A DNA stretch of 64,000 nucleotides from JAENVT01 sp963805445 (lineage in GTDB: Bacteria > Actinomycetota > Acidimicrobiia > Acidimicrobiales > Ilumatobacteraceae): positions 398,845 through 462,844 of the forward strand of contig CAWDUI010000054.1 in assembly GCA_963805445.1 (NCBI GenBank), written 5' to 3'. The notes below the pieces were generated by a model that was not told the origin of the DNA, made no database searches, and saw only the letters and a list, made by a program, of their open reading frames with translations. Position numbers and translations under genes: made by a program. Shown here in pieces: positions 16,877 through 25,390 of the stretch (positions are counted from its first letter, which is position 1; every line of letters starts with the position of its first letter).

Positions 16877-17830
16877 ATGAACATCTGGGTATTCGCACAG
16901 GAATCCAACGGGGCGCCGACCACGGCGACCCTCGAACTGCTCACCAAGGCTCGCTCGTTGGGCGATGTCACGGCGTTCGTCGGTGGCGATGCCTCCGGTG
17001 TGGCCCCCTCGCTCGGCGAGCACGGCGTCACCAAGGTCTACGCAACGGGTGATCTCGGCGGCAAGTTGCCCGGCGTGGCGGTCGCGGCAGCGATGAAGGC
17101 GGTGATCGAGGGTGGTGATTCGCCGGATCTGATCATGTTCCCGCAGACCTACGAGGGCCGTGACATCATGGCCCGGTTGTCGGTCAAGTTGGATCGCACG
17201 GTGCTGACCAACAACATCGACATCTCCGTCGACGGCGACGCGGTGTCGGTCACGACCCCGGTGTTCGGTGGCAATGTGCTGGTCACGACGACCTTCACCA
17301 GCGACGGTCCGCATCTCGCGGCGTTCCGCCCGAAGAGCTTCGCGGCAGAGAGTTCCGGTGGTGCGGCGCCGGAAGTCGTTGCGGCACCCGTGCCGGAATT
17401 GGGTGCCGTCGGCGCAGCCACGGTTGTTGCCGTCCACGTCGAAGAGTCCACTGGGCCCAAGCTCGACGAAGCCAACATCGTCGTTTCCGGTGGCCGCGGA
17501 CTGGGCGAGGCATCGAAGTACGAGATGATCGAGCAACTCGCCAAGCTGTTGAAGGGTGCGCCCGGTGCGTCACGGGCGATCGTCGACGCCGGCTGGGTTC
17601 CGTACAGCTACCAGGTCGGCCAGACCGGCAAGGTCGTCAAGCCGGGTGTGTACATGGCGTGCGGCATCTCCGGCGCCACGCAGCACATGGTCGGCATGAA
17701 GGGCGCCAAGAACATCATCGCGATCAACAAGGACAAAGAGGCGCCGATCTTCGGGATCGCCGATCTCGGGATCGTCGGCGACGTGCACAAGGTGCTGCCG
17801 AAGCTGATCGAAGCCCTGCAAGCCCGCTGA
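16877..17830 (+). CDS. etfA: electron transfer flavoprotein alpha subunit
   Basis: This 317-residue EtfA has an N-terminal domain (MNIWVFAQESNGAP). Its C-terminal FAD-binding domain carries IVVSGGRGLGEASKYEMIEQ near residue 198, VGQTGKVVKPGVYMACGISG near 250, and IAINKDKEAPIFGIADLGIV near 278. It binds the FAD of the ETF heterodimer with EtfB. It is convergent with the following gene, whose stop begins at the next base. A candidate electron donor, an acyl-CoA dehydrogenase, is encoded at 45.2 kb. Confidence 0.93.
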   Translation: MNIWVFAQESNGAPTTATLELLTKARSLGDVTAFVGGDASGVAPSLGEHGVTKVYATGDLGGKLPGVAVAAAMKAVIEGGDSPDLIMFPQTYEGRDIMARLSVKLDRTVLTNNIDISVDGDAVSVTTPVFGGNVLVTTTFTSDGPHLAAFRPKSFAAESSGGAAPEVVAAPVPELGAVGAATVVAVHVEESTGPKLDEANIVVSGGRGLGEASKYEMIEQLAKLLKGAPGASRAIVDAGWVPYSYQVGQTGKVVKPGVYMACGISGATQHMVGMKGAKNIIAINKDKEAPIFGIADLGIVGDVHKVLPKLIEALQAR

Positions 17831-18682
17831 TCAGGCGGCGTCGTGGGCGCTGATCGCCCAGGCGTAGCCCTCGACGCGATCGGCGACGGCCAGCTGCAGC
17901 TCCCATCCGAGGCGTGGTTCTCCGGCGTCCCACCAGTACCAGTCGAACCCGGTGAGTGCCTCGCCGACCTCATCAGGCCCGACCGGCCACGCGTCGATCA
18001 GGTCGGCCAGCGCGGCGACGGTCCACCACGCCCCGAACCGGCCGATGGCCGCGCCGCGCCGCCGACCGTGAGCTCCGCCGCTGGCGCCCGCCCAGGCCAG
18101 CCACTGCATCGCGACGCCAGGCGCGATCGGCGCGAGGCGACCCGCTGTGACGCCGAGCGCAGCGACCGCTGCGCCGGCGGTTCCCTCGACAGCGGCGATC
18201 TCCGCTCGCCCGTTCGACGACGTGATCCACGTCTCGATCAGCTGACGGACTGCAAGGGTCACGTCGGGGTCGTCGATGGTCGTGGCCCGCCCGCCTTCGG
18301 GCGAGGCGACGAAGTCGGCTGAGACGGGAAGTGGCGGGGCGTCGGCAACGATCCCGTCGTCGCTGTAGACGGCCAGGCGGTAGGCCGGCTCCCACGCCTG
18401 CGCAGCGAAGGGGATCTCCAGCGGATTGGCGATGTCGGGTGGTATTCGCTGGCCGCGAAGGGCACATTCGTGGGCGATGAACCCGAGTCGAGGGCCATCG
18501 GGCAGCGCGGCGCGGAGATCGCCGAACTCGTGCCGCTGCGCCACGACCTCGGTCAGCGGCCCGATCGTGAAGCGGCCGCTCTCCTCGTCGAGCACCTGGC
18601 ACGCCCATTCTGCGGGGGCCCAGAGGGCGAGGCGGTACTCGGCCAGTGTCGCCGCCGGCCACAGCTGCCGGCCGGTCGACAC
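17831..18682 (-). CDS. uncharacterised Trp/Ala-rich conserved protein
   Basis: This 283-residue frame has no membrane segments and is rich in Trp, Ala and acidic residues (LFAC-type zinc motifs are absent). Distinct blocks are TGRQLWPAATLAEYRLALW at the start and GFDWYWWDAGEPRLGWELQL near the end. The reading frame stays open upstream to about 18,813 and reads like protein (DLDTLVHRADLDGLVRLVD), but offers no ATG, GTG or TTG there. Either a one-base error hides the true start just after the upstream gene's stop, or an unusual start is used. It is downstream of SCO1664-family and DUF3090 genes on the same strand, so probably in their operon. Function unknown. Confidence 0.6.
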   Translation of the reverse strand: MSTGRQLWPAATLAEYRLALWAPAEWACQVLDEESGRFTIGPLTEVVAQRHEFGDLRAALPDGPRLGFIAHECALRGQRIPPDIANPLEIPFAAQAWEPAYRLAVYSDDGIVADAPPLPVSADFVASPEGGRATTIDDPDVTLAVRQLIETWITSSNGRAEIAAVEGTAGAAVAALGVTAGRLAPIAPGVAMQWLAWAGASGGAHGRRRGAAIGRFGAWWTVAALADLIDAWPVGPDEVGEALTGFDWYWWDAGEPRLGWELQLAVADRVEGYAWAISAHDAA

Positions 18683-18828
18683 GGCGGCACGACTGCGGTC
18701 GCGAAGCTCGACCAGTGCGGCCCAGTCGCCGGTGGTGCACAGCGAGTCGACGAGTCGAACCAGACCGTCGAGGTCGGCGCGATGGACCAGGGTGTCGAGA
18801 TCGCTCTCGACCCTTCACCCGCAGCGGC

Positions 18829-19548
18829 TCAGACGATCGGCCACGGATACCGGCGACCGGACTGATCGACCGGGAACACCGGGTTGTCTGCCACCCACTG
18901 GGCGCGTTGTTGCAAGGCGGCGACCTCATCGTCGTCGAGCAGCGTGGCGATCTCCAGCGGGACTTGCGTGGCGATCGGCGTGATCGCCTCGATCAGCGCC
19001 GGATCGATCGGCTCGCCGCCGAACTCCCACACGACGGTGCGGAGCTTGAAATCGGCCGAGAAGCACAGCCCATGGTCGATTCCCCACACGTGATCGTTGC
19101 CGTCGATCAGCACGTGGCCGCTCTTGCGATCGGTGTTGTTGGCGACGAGATCGAACAGCGCAACCGCGCGCAGCGTGTCGTGCAGGTCCGGGCGCTCCTC
19201 GTGGATCGTGAAGTAGTGCTGACGATGATCGACGTCGACGAACCACTGCACCGAGCCTTCGCCGTACGGCCCGTCGCGCAGGACCGTGGGCGGCACGAGG
19301 TCGAGTTGCAGCGCCTCGCTGAGGTGATAGGCCGCAACTTCGCGGCGGTGCAGACCGGGTTCGAAGTCCCAGAGCGGACGCTCGCCGCGCAACGGCTTGT
19401 AGATCCCCTGCGCCGTTGCGTCTCCACATTGGATGTTGACGAGGAACGTGGCGTTGCTGCTCCACGGCATGCGCCCCTCGATCTCGATCTCCCCGCACGT
19501 CAACACGTGCAGTTGTCGAGCGCGATCGTTCAGTTCATCCGCGGGCAT
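18829..19548 (-). CDS. SCO1664 family protein (PI3/4-kinase-like fold)
   Basis: This 239-residue protein matches the actinobacterial SCO1664 family. It has a glycine-lysine loop (AQGIYKPLRGERPLWDFEPG) and a catalytic-loop-like stretch (NNTDRKSGHVLIDGNDHVWGIDHGLCF) resembling the phosphatidylinositol 3/4-kinase superfamily. Its molecular role is unknown. It ends 19 bases inside the upstream DUF3090 gene on the same strand, implying translational coupling. SCO1664, DUF3090 and the MSMEG_4193-type phosphatase recur together across actinobacteria, often beside the mycothiol gene mshC. Confidence 0.85.
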   Translation of the reverse strand: MPADELNDRARQLHVLTCGEIEIEGRMPWSSNATFLVNIQCGDATAQGIYKPLRGERPLWDFEPGLHRREVAAYHLSEALQLDLVPPTVLRDGPYGEGSVQWFVDVDHRQHYFTIHEERPDLHDTLRAVALFDLVANNTDRKSGHVLIDGNDHVWGIDHGLCFSADFKLRTVVWEFGGEPIDPALIEAITPIATQVPLEIATLLDDDEVAALQQRAQWVADNPVFPVDQSGRRYPWPIV

Positions 19549-20045
19549 ATATGGCCATCTGGATCGATCGGGTTACCGCACCACTGGCACGGGGGCCGCC
19601 CGGCGGCGACGATCGACTCGGTGTGACTGCACAGCGCCGCGGCCTGGCCGCGGGTGAGGAAGACCCGGAGATGACCACGGTCCTCGACGGCGTCGGGGTC
19701 GGGTTCGCCCTCGTCGTCGACGGGGACGACCTCTTCGAGTTGCACCAGGACGCGATCGTTGTCGCGGTCGTACCCGAGCCCGATCGGGCCGAGCACGAAC
19801 ACCGGGTCGACGGGCTCGGCCAGTTCCATGGCGGCGGGAAGGGGCTGATCCGCCGGCGTCGGGAGATCGCTCATCACCTTGCGGAGGTAGTCGGCGATTG
19901 CCGCGGCCTGCTGCTTCTCGCACTTGACGGTGACGCGGGTGGCGCCGCGCCGAGCCTGGAGCAGGAACGTGCGCTGGCCGGGTTGGCCGATCGCGCCGAC
20001 GGTGAACGCATCGACCTCGTCGAACTCGTAGAAGACGCCCATCAT
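19530..20045 (-). CDS. DUF3090 family protein
   Basis: The protein is about 171 residues from the paired ATG codons at 20040-20045. It starts MGVFYEFDEVDAFTVGAIG and continues RTFLLQARRGATRVTVKCEK. Near the C-terminus it has a compact zinc-ribbon-like CQWCGNPIDPDGHICPR, four ligands in a CxxC-x8-HxC arrangement. DUF3090 is an actinobacterial family of unknown function that travels with SCO1664 and a histidine phosphatase. The start lies 5 bases after the upstream phosphatase stop, and its 3' end overlaps the SCO1664 gene by 19 bases. Confidence 0.85.
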   Translation of the reverse strand: MMGVFYEFDEVDAFTVGAIGQPGQRTFLLQARRGATRVTVKCEKQQAAAIADYLRKVMSDLPTPADQPLPAAMELAEPVDPVFVLGPIGLGYDRDNDRVLVQLEEVVPVDDEGEPDPDAVEDRGHLRVFLTRGQAAALCSHTESIVAAGRPPCQWCGNPIDPDGHICPRMN

Positions 20046-20049
20046 CGCC

Positions 20050-20700
20050 TCACGACGGCCGCAGTTCGGCCAACGATCCACCGGTCGAGTTGACGGTCAG
20101 CACCACCGGCCCACCGACGGAGTAGGCGATCGCGGTGACGGAACACGGGCTGATGACGATGCGCTGGAACAGATCGATGTGCGTGCCCATGGCATGGGCG
20201 ACGGCGGCCTTGATCGGGTCGGCGTGTGAGACACAGACGACCACCCCGCCATCGTGGGCAGCGCGCAGCCGGTCGATGGCGTTGACGATACGGCCCTGCA
20301 TCTCGGTGAAGCTCTCACCGCCGGGAAAGCGGAACGTCGATGGGGCACGCTGCACGGTGCTCCACTCCGGCAGCTTCATGAGCTTCTTCAGTTCGGCGCC
20401 GGTCCACTCGCCGAAGTCGCACTCGAGCAGGCCCTTGTCGATCTGGACCTTCAGGCCCCTGGCCTTGGCGATGGGTGCAGCGGTCTCGCGTGCTCGCTCG
20501 AGCGGTGACGCATAGACGGCATCGACCCGGCTGAGCGCGGCGATGCGGTCGGCTGCCGCCTGTGCTTGAGTTTGCCCGGCCTCGGCGAGGTGCAGCCCCG
20601 GTGCGCGGCCCGGCAAGATCTTGCCGGTGGTCGGAGTCAGTCCGTGACGTACCAACAGGATCAACGTCGATGATGGGGGTGCGTGCTGTGGTCTCGCCAT
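20050..20700 (-). CDS. histidine phosphatase (MSMEG_4193 type)
   Basis: This 216-residue phosphoglycerate-mutase-like protein begins at ATG 20698-20700. It has the catalytic LLVRHGLTP near residue 17, with the phospho-acceptor His, and the acid/base region YASPLERARETAAPIA. The second catalytic His is in VVCVSHADPIKAAVAHAMG near 150. It is the first gene of a three-gene minus-strand set with DUF3090 and SCO1664 that is conserved in actinobacteria. The substrate is unknown. Its start is only 4 bases from the first possible start of the divergent udgB. Confidence 0.88.
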   Translation of the reverse strand: MARPQHAPPSSTLILLVRHGLTPTTGKILPGRAPGLHLAEAGQTQAQAAADRIAALSRVDAVYASPLERARETAAPIAKARGLKVQIDKGLLECDFGEWTGAELKKLMKLPEWSTVQRAPSTFRFPGGESFTEMQGRIVNAIDRLRAAHDGGVVVCVSHADPIKAAVAHAMGTHIDLFQRIVISPCSVTAIAYSVGGPVVLTVNSTGGSLAELRPS

Positions 20701-20704
20701 CTCG

Positions 20705-21433
20705 ATGTTGCAACTTAGTGTGCAATCCGTGGATTCGCTCCCTCGCTTGGCCGTCGACGTCGGTTCGTGCCGGCTGTGCCCGCGCCTCGTCGCATGGCGT
20801 GAGCAGGTCGCCTTCGACAAGCGAGCCGCGTTCCGCGACGAGGAGTACTGGGGTCGTGGCGTGCCCGGTTTCGGCGATCGGCACGCCAAGGTGATGCTGG
20901 TCGGGCTGGCCCCCGCCGCCCATGGCGCCAATCGCACCGGTCGGGTGTTCACGGGCGACCGATCGGGCGACTGGCTCTTCCGGGCCATGTATCGGGCCGG
21001 CATGGCCAACCAACCGGAGTCCGTCTCGATCGACGACGGGCTGGAACTGACCGGTGCATGGGTGACCGCCGTGGTGAAGTGTGCGCCGCCCGACAACAAG
21101 CCGTCGCCGGGCGAACGGGCCAACTGCCGCCCGTTCCTGCAGCGCGAAGTGGCGCTTCTCGGCAGCGTCACCGTGGTGGTCTGCCTCGGAGCGTTCGCCT
21201 ATGACGCCGTGTGTGCCGAGTTCGGGGTGCGCCCACGCCCGAAGTTCGGCCATGGCGTCGAGGTGAGTGCGGCGAACGGAATGCGTCTGCTGTGTTCGTT
21301 CCACCCAAGCCAGCAGAACACCTTCACCAAGCGTCTGACCGAGCCGATGCTCGATGCCGTCCTCAGCCGTGCCCAAGAGTTGTCCCGCGCCGACCAAGTC
21401 ACGGAATCTCCGGTGCAACCGGAGATTCCGTGA
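20705..21433 (+). CDS. udgB: uracil-DNA glycosylase family 5 (UdgB-like)
   Basis: This 242-residue protein has the Fe-S cysteines CRLCPR near residue 22 and more towards the middle. The family-5 water-activation region is VGLAPAAHGANRTGRVF, and the C-terminal intercalation motif is CSFHPSQQNTF. UdgB removes uracil and some other damaged bases. The start used is the first ATG, and a downstream GTG is also possible because the divergent gene begins 4 bases away. An imperfect palindrome with TTGCA/TGCAA arms spans 20708-20725. The last eleven residues and stop are encoded inside a perfect 43-base hairpin, so the C-terminal tail is probably not functional. Confidence 0.88.
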   Translation: MLQLSVQSVDSLPRLAVDVGSCRLCPRLVAWREQVAFDKRAAFRDEEYWGRGVPGFGDRHAKVMLVGLAPAAHGANRTGRVFTGDRSGDWLFRAMYRAGMANQPESVSIDDGLELTGAWVTAVVKCAPPDNKPSPGERANCRPFLQREVALLGSVTVVVCLGAFAYDAVCAEFGVRPRPKFGHGVEVSAANGMRLLCSFHPSQQNTFTKRLTEPMLDAVLSRAQELSRADQVTESPVQPEIP

Positions 21434-21437
21434 CTTG
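21395..21437. repeat. perfect 20-bp inverted repeat (palindrome family copy A), terminator-like
   Basis: Arms at 21395-21414 and 21418-21437 are exact reverse complements around a 3-base loop GCA. The hairpin lies between the convergent udgB and methyltransferase genes and contains the udgB stop codon. The central 37 bases match a second palindrome at 53370-53418 with about five differences, with the loop read on the opposite strand. No T-run follows. It looks like a mobile or regulated terminator element, not a chance hairpin. Confidence 0.85.
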
Positions 21438-21447
21438 CTCGAACGGT

Positions 21448-22320
21448 TCACCGGTCGGCAACGGCAACGCGTCCGTGTTGCAGATATCGGCGTGACCTGA
21501 CTGCCAACGACAACCGGCTCGCCAACGTCAGCAGGTCGTCGTCGTCGACGACCGTGAACCCGTTCCGGGCGAGGAGGTGACGCATCGACTCCGGGGTCCA
21601 CCACGATCGCCATGGCTCGGCGGCCATCGGGTTGCGGCTGCGAGCCATCCTGGCGAGCACGGCAGCGACGACTCGACCGACCGTCGAGGTCAGAGCGCGC
21701 GCCTGGTAGTTGACGACCAGCCGGCTGCCGGGAGCCGAGCGGCGGGCGACGGCGCGCATCATCGTCTCGACATCAGCTGCCACGAGGTAGGGGATCACGC
21801 CCTCGCACACCCACGTGGTCGGAACCGTGCGACGGTGGCCCGCAGCGTCCAGTGCCGCGTCGAGCGAATCGGTGGTCAGATCGGCCGGGACGAACCGGAT
21901 GGATCGCGCCACGAGATCGAGCTGACCGACTCGGGTCTGTTTGTCGTCCTGCGATCGGGGGTGGTCGACCTCGAACACGTCGGTGTCGACGAGCTCGCCC
22001 ATCCGCCACGCCCGCCCGTCGAGCCCTGCCCCGAGGATCACCAGTTGGGGCAGCGCTCGGAGACGTATCGCCGTGTCGATCGCGATGGTGCGCGGCACCA
22101 TCACGTCGGCAATGGCGGTCAATCGTTCGAACTCGATCCGTTCGGCGAACGCACGTGGCGTGACACCCGAGAGCGCTGCCTCCACCTGGGCGCGCTCGGG
22201 CTCGGTCAGCAGTGACATCGCCGACGGATCGTCGAAGTGGCCGGGTGCCATCCGGGCGTGGGCCAGGGCTCGACCCTGGCAGACGAGCACGGCCGTACGG
22301 CTTGCTTGCAAAGGCTCCAT
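21448..22320 (-). CDS. class I SAM-dependent methyltransferase (LCM/TIGR00027-like)
   Basis: From ATG 22318-22320 this is 290 residues. The SAM-binding glycine loop is LVILGAGLDGRAWRM, followed by the acidic end of strand 2 (DVFEVDHPRSQDDK). The later blocks VPTTWVCEGVIPYL and NPMAAEPWRSWW are typical of the leucine-carboxyl-methyltransferase-like family expanded in actinobacteria. The substrate cannot be predicted. It is convergent with udgB across a palindromic hairpin and divergent from the RidA gene, with a perfect 18-base palindrome between. Confidence 0.8.
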   Translation of the reverse strand: MEPLQASRTAVLVCQGRALAHARMAPGHFDDPSAMSLLTEPERAQVEAALSGVTPRAFAERIEFERLTAIADVMVPRTIAIDTAIRLRALPQLVILGAGLDGRAWRMGELVDTDVFEVDHPRSQDDKQTRVGQLDLVARSIRFVPADLTTDSLDAALDAAGHRRTVPTTWVCEGVIPYLVAADVETMMRAVARRSAPGSRLVVNYQARALTSTVGRVVAAVLARMARSRNPMAAEPWRSWWTPESMRHLLARNGFTVVDDDDLLTLASRLSLAVRSRRYLQHGRVAVADR

Positions 22321-22362
22321 CCGATCCAGCGTCGCGCGTCGTCGCCGAGAATGGGCAGAGCC

Positions 22363-22380
22363 CGGGTGACATGTCACCCG
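22363..22380. promoter_or_regulatory. perfect 18-bp palindrome, operator candidate
   Basis: The sequence CGGGTGACATGTCACCCG is its own reverse complement. It lies in the 110-base gap between the divergent methyltransferase and RidA starts, about 50 bases upstream of the RidA ATG. Position and symmetry fit a dimeric repressor site. The regulator is unknown. Confidence 0.5.
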
Positions 22381-22430
22381 CGATGCGCTCTCGCAGCGCG
22401 AAGCTGGGCCGACCCGACGGAAGGATCCAC

Positions 22431-22862
22431 ATGAACAAGCAGGTGATCAACGCCGATGTACCGACCACGGGCGGACCGTTCAACCTCTGCGTTCGTTATG
22501 GCGACACGGTGTACGTGTCGGGACTGCCGCCATTCGATGCCGAGTATTCCGCTCGTCTGCGTGCAGCGCGGGCTGCGGGCGAGCCGATCCCTCCGTTCCC
22601 GCCGACACCGTTCGACGTGCAGGCCCGATGTGTGATGGACCACCTGCAGTCGTTGGTGGAAGCGGCGGGCTCGAGCATGGATTGCCTGCTGAAGGTCGTG
22701 GTGTGGCTGAAGGACCAGTCGGACCAAGAGGCGTTCGACGGGATCTACCGCAGCTACTTCTCCAGTGATGAGGCGCTGCCGACGAGGACTCGCATGCAGG
22801 CCGGCAGGACCCCGATGGATTGTGGCTTGGAGATCGACGCAATCGCGTTCGTGCCGGGCTGA
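22431..22862 (+). CDS. RidA family protein (Rid/YjgF/UK114)
   Basis: This 143-residue protein is preceded by a GGAAGGA ribosome site. It shows the Rid trimer fold with GDTVYVSGLPPFDAE near residue 25, a helix with CVMDHLQSLVEAAGSSMDCLLKVVVWLKD, and the usual C-terminal ALPTRTRMQAGRTPMDCGLEIDAIAF. RidA proteins hydrolyse reactive enamines and imines, and in the Rut pyrimidine pathway a relative (RutC) handles aminoacrylate. An extra loop near 45-60 (RAARAAGEPIPPFPPTP) is longer than in canonical RidA. The gene sits at the edge of a cluster of amide/heterocycle-type enzymes, which may be its context. Confidence 0.85.
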   Translation: MNKQVINADVPTTGGPFNLCVRYGDTVYVSGLPPFDAEYSARLRAARAAGEPIPPFPPTPFDVQARCVMDHLQSLVEAAGSSMDCLLKVVVWLKDQSDQEAFDGIYRSYFSSDEALPTRTRMQAGRTPMDCGLEIDAIAFVPG

Positions 22863-22868
22863 CCCCGG

Positions 22869-23780
22869 TCAGCGACTCAGCGCACGACCGAGTGCTGCGC
22901 CCGCGAGGTGGTTGGCGGCGACGGCATCGTCGAGGAAGTCGGCGAGTGAGAAGAAGCCGTGGTACATCCCGCTGAAGCGCACGTGGCTGGTGGGCACGCC
23001 CAACGCAGCGAGACGCGCCGCGTAGGCATCGCCCTCGTCGCGCAGCGGGTCGTACTGGGCGGTGATCAGCAGCGTGGGCGGCGACTGGGCCAGCACGTGG
23101 TCGGCAGCGAAGTGCGGCGAGACGCGCGGGTCGGTGGCGCTGGTCGGAGTACCGCCCAGGTAGTGGTTGATGAACCAGCGCATGCCGGCCGCCGTGAGCT
23201 GTGGGCCTTCGGCGTTCTCGGTGAAGCTGGGGAAGCTGCACGTGAGATCGGTGGCGGGGTAGACGAGCAGTTGATATCGCAGCGGCGCCGGTGCCAAGTG
23301 GCCGACCACGATCGCCAGGTTGGCGCCAGCAGAGTCGCCACCGATCGCCAGCCGATCCGGAGAGCATCCGAGCGAAGCCGCGTTGGCAGACGCCCACACC
23401 GTCGCGGCGACAGCGTCCTCCATGGGCGCAGGGAACTGATGCTCGGGCGCCAGGCGGTAGTCGACACTCAGTACCGCCTGACCGCTGCTGTTGGCCAAGA
23501 TGCGACAGAGGTTGTCGTGTGTCTCCAGGTTGCCGAGCACCCAGCCTCCGCCGTGCAGGAACACCAGAAGGCCCAGATCGTCGTGATCGTTGGGTCGGTA
23601 GAGCCTGGCCGGCACCCCGCCGGCATCGAGATCGCGCGTGTGATGGATGGGCTCGGTCGACGGACGCTGTCGTTTGGCACGGATATCGCGGGCTTGTGCG
23701 GCGCTGCACGCCTCGATGGGCGGCTCGCCGAGGGCGGCCATCATCGCGAGCAGTGATTCCGCCTGAGGATGTAGGGGCAC
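22869..23780 (-). CDS. alpha/beta hydrolase, HSL-type esterase/lipase
   Basis: This 303-residue enzyme belongs to the hormone-sensitive-lipase family. The oxyanion motif LVFLHGGGWVLGNLETHD is near residue 78 and the nucleophile elbow AIGGDSAGANLA near 148. The acid is probably in TAQYDPLRDEGDAYAA near 243 and the His in VRFSGMYHGFFSL near 268. It hydrolyses short-chain esters in the cytoplasm. It is convergent with the RidA gene and divergent from the DMF-amidase-like gene about 70 bases away. Confidence 0.87.
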   Translation of the reverse strand: MPLHPQAESLLAMMAALGEPPIEACSAAQARDIRAKRQRPSTEPIHHTRDLDAGGVPARLYRPNDHDDLGLLVFLHGGGWVLGNLETHDNLCRILANSSGQAVLSVDYRLAPEHQFPAPMEDAVAATVWASANAASLGCSPDRLAIGGDSAGANLAIVVGHLAPAPLRYQLLVYPATDLTCSFPSFTENAEGPQLTAAGMRWFINHYLGGTPTSATDPRVSPHFAADHVLAQSPPTLLITAQYDPLRDEGDAYAARLAALGVPTSHVRFSGMYHGFFSLADFLDDAVAANHLAGAALGRALSR

Positions 23781-23848
23781 CTGGCGATTCTGCCACGGCG
23801 ATGCCCTGCGCGATCCAGCCAGTGCGGATGCCGTTACGGTGATCGACC

Positions 23849-25390
23849 ATGACCGACGACATCACGCGCTTCGACGCGGTCGAGGGGTATTGCGGTGCTC
23901 TCAGCTGCACCCCGGGTGAGACGATCAGCGTGCATGTCTCCAGTCGCTCCGACCGGTACGACATGGCGATCCATCGGTGGGGTCCGGAGCTCGAACTGAT
24001 GTGGAGCGCAACGGATCTCGTCGGCCAGGAACAACCACTTCCCGACGACGCTGACTCCAACGGCTGCGGCTGGCCCGTCGCGGTGACGATTCCCATCGGT
24101 GACGAGTGGCGGAGCGGGTTCTACCTCGTCTCGCTCGCCGCCCACGATGCTCCCCCGGACCGTGCCAGCGGCTACGCGGGCTTCGTCGTGCGTGCCGGGC
24201 GGCACCGCTCCTCGGCCTTGCTGGTGCTGGCGACCAACACCTACAACGCCTACAACAGCTGGGGTGGGCAAAGCCTGTACACCGGGGGATCGCGGGTGTC
24301 GTTCGCCCGGCCGTTCGGGCGCGGGATGCTGGTGCGTCCGGCAACGGAGCGCGACGATCGCAAGTCGCGACCCACGTATCGGCGCGAGGAGCCCGACGTC
24401 GATGGCTTGATCTACCAGCAATATCGGTTCGCCAACGGCTACCCCGGCTTCATGGGCTCGGCCGGATGGTTCACCTACGAGCGGCGATTCGTCGAGTGGG
24501 CGGAGGCCGAGGGCTACGAGCTCGACTACGCCGTGTCGAGCGACCTCGACCGTGACCCCGAGATCGCCGCCGGATACGACCTCGTCCTCGGTGTGGGGCA
24601 CGACGAGTACTGGTCCGCCGCGCAGCGGGCGGCGGTCGAGGGACACGTCCGGATGGGCGGCAACTACGCCAGCCTGTCTGGCAACACCATGTTCTGGCAG
24701 GTCCGCCTGGAAGATGATGGGCAGGCGATGGTCTGCCACAAGTACCACGCCCACGAGGTCGACCCGGTCGTGGGCACCGATGCGCAGGTGTCGATGACGG
24801 GCATGTGGGCCGACCCGTTGGTGGGCCTGCCGGAGACCGCGTTGCTGGGTGCCGGGTCGGCATACGGTTTGTACAGCCGCTTCGGTGCAGCCACACCCCG
24901 GGGCTCGGGAGCGTTCACCGTGTATCGCAACGAGCATTGGATGTTCGCCGGCACGGGGTTGCGGTACGGCGACCTGTTGGGTGTCGACGACGGCGTGGTC
25001 GGTTACGAAACGGTCGGCTGCCGGCTCGGCTTCGATGCGTATCAGTTGCCGATCGCGATCGGAGGCGACGGCACACCCGAACACATCGAGGTCGTCGCGT
25101 TCACACCGTCGTCGAACCTGGCGATGGGGGAGTATCCGGCTTCGATCGCCGCGCTCGACGATCAGGGTGATCTCGAGTTCATCGCCGCCCGCCTCCACGG
25201 TCGGGTCGACGCCGACACGTTGGCACTCTGCCGGCACGGCAACGCGGTGATGCTGACCTGTCGGCCGTATGGCGACACGGGCGGCGAAGTGTTCACGATC
25301 GGCTCGACCGACTGGGTCTTCGGTCTCGCCGGCGACCCGCTGGTCGGCCAGGTCACACGCAACGTGATCGATCGTGGCCTTCGGCGGTGA
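23849..25390 (+). CDS. N,N-dimethylformamidase large-subunit-like protein
   Basis: This 513-residue protein matches the C-terminal catalytic region of the N,N-dimethylformamidase beta (large) subunit. Blocks include SALLVLATNTYNAYNSWGG near 125, the GYPGFMGSAGWFTYERRF region near 205, DLVLGVGHDEYWSAAQRAAV near 245, and NYASLSGNTMFWQVRLED near 272. DMFase hydrolyses DMF to dimethylamine and formate with a mononuclear iron site of Tyr/Glu ligands. No small-subunit gene is seen, so the substrate may differ. It leads a plus-strand run of five tightly spaced genes and overlaps the next by 4 bases (GTGA). Confidence 0.8.
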   Translation: MTDDITRFDAVEGYCGALSCTPGETISVHVSSRSDRYDMAIHRWGPELELMWSATDLVGQEQPLPDDADSNGCGWPVAVTIPIGDEWRSGFYLVSLAAHDAPPDRASGYAGFVVRAGRHRSSALLVLATNTYNAYNSWGGQSLYTGGSRVSFARPFGRGMLVRPATERDDRKSRPTYRREEPDVDGLIYQQYRFANGYPGFMGSAGWFTYERRFVEWAEAEGYELDYAVSSDLDRDPEIAAGYDLVLGVGHDEYWSAAQRAAVEGHVRMGGNYASLSGNTMFWQVRLEDDGQAMVCHKYHAHEVDPVVGTDAQVSMTGMWADPLVGLPETALLGAGSAYGLYSRFGAATPRGSGAFTVYRNEHWMFAGTGLRYGDLLGVDDGVVGYETVGCRLGFDAYQLPIAIGGDGTPEHIEVVAFTPSSNLAMGEYPASIAALDDQGDLEFIAARLHGRVDADTLALCRHGNAVMLTCRPYGDTGGEVFTIGSTDWVFGLAGDPLVGQVTRNVIDRGLRR

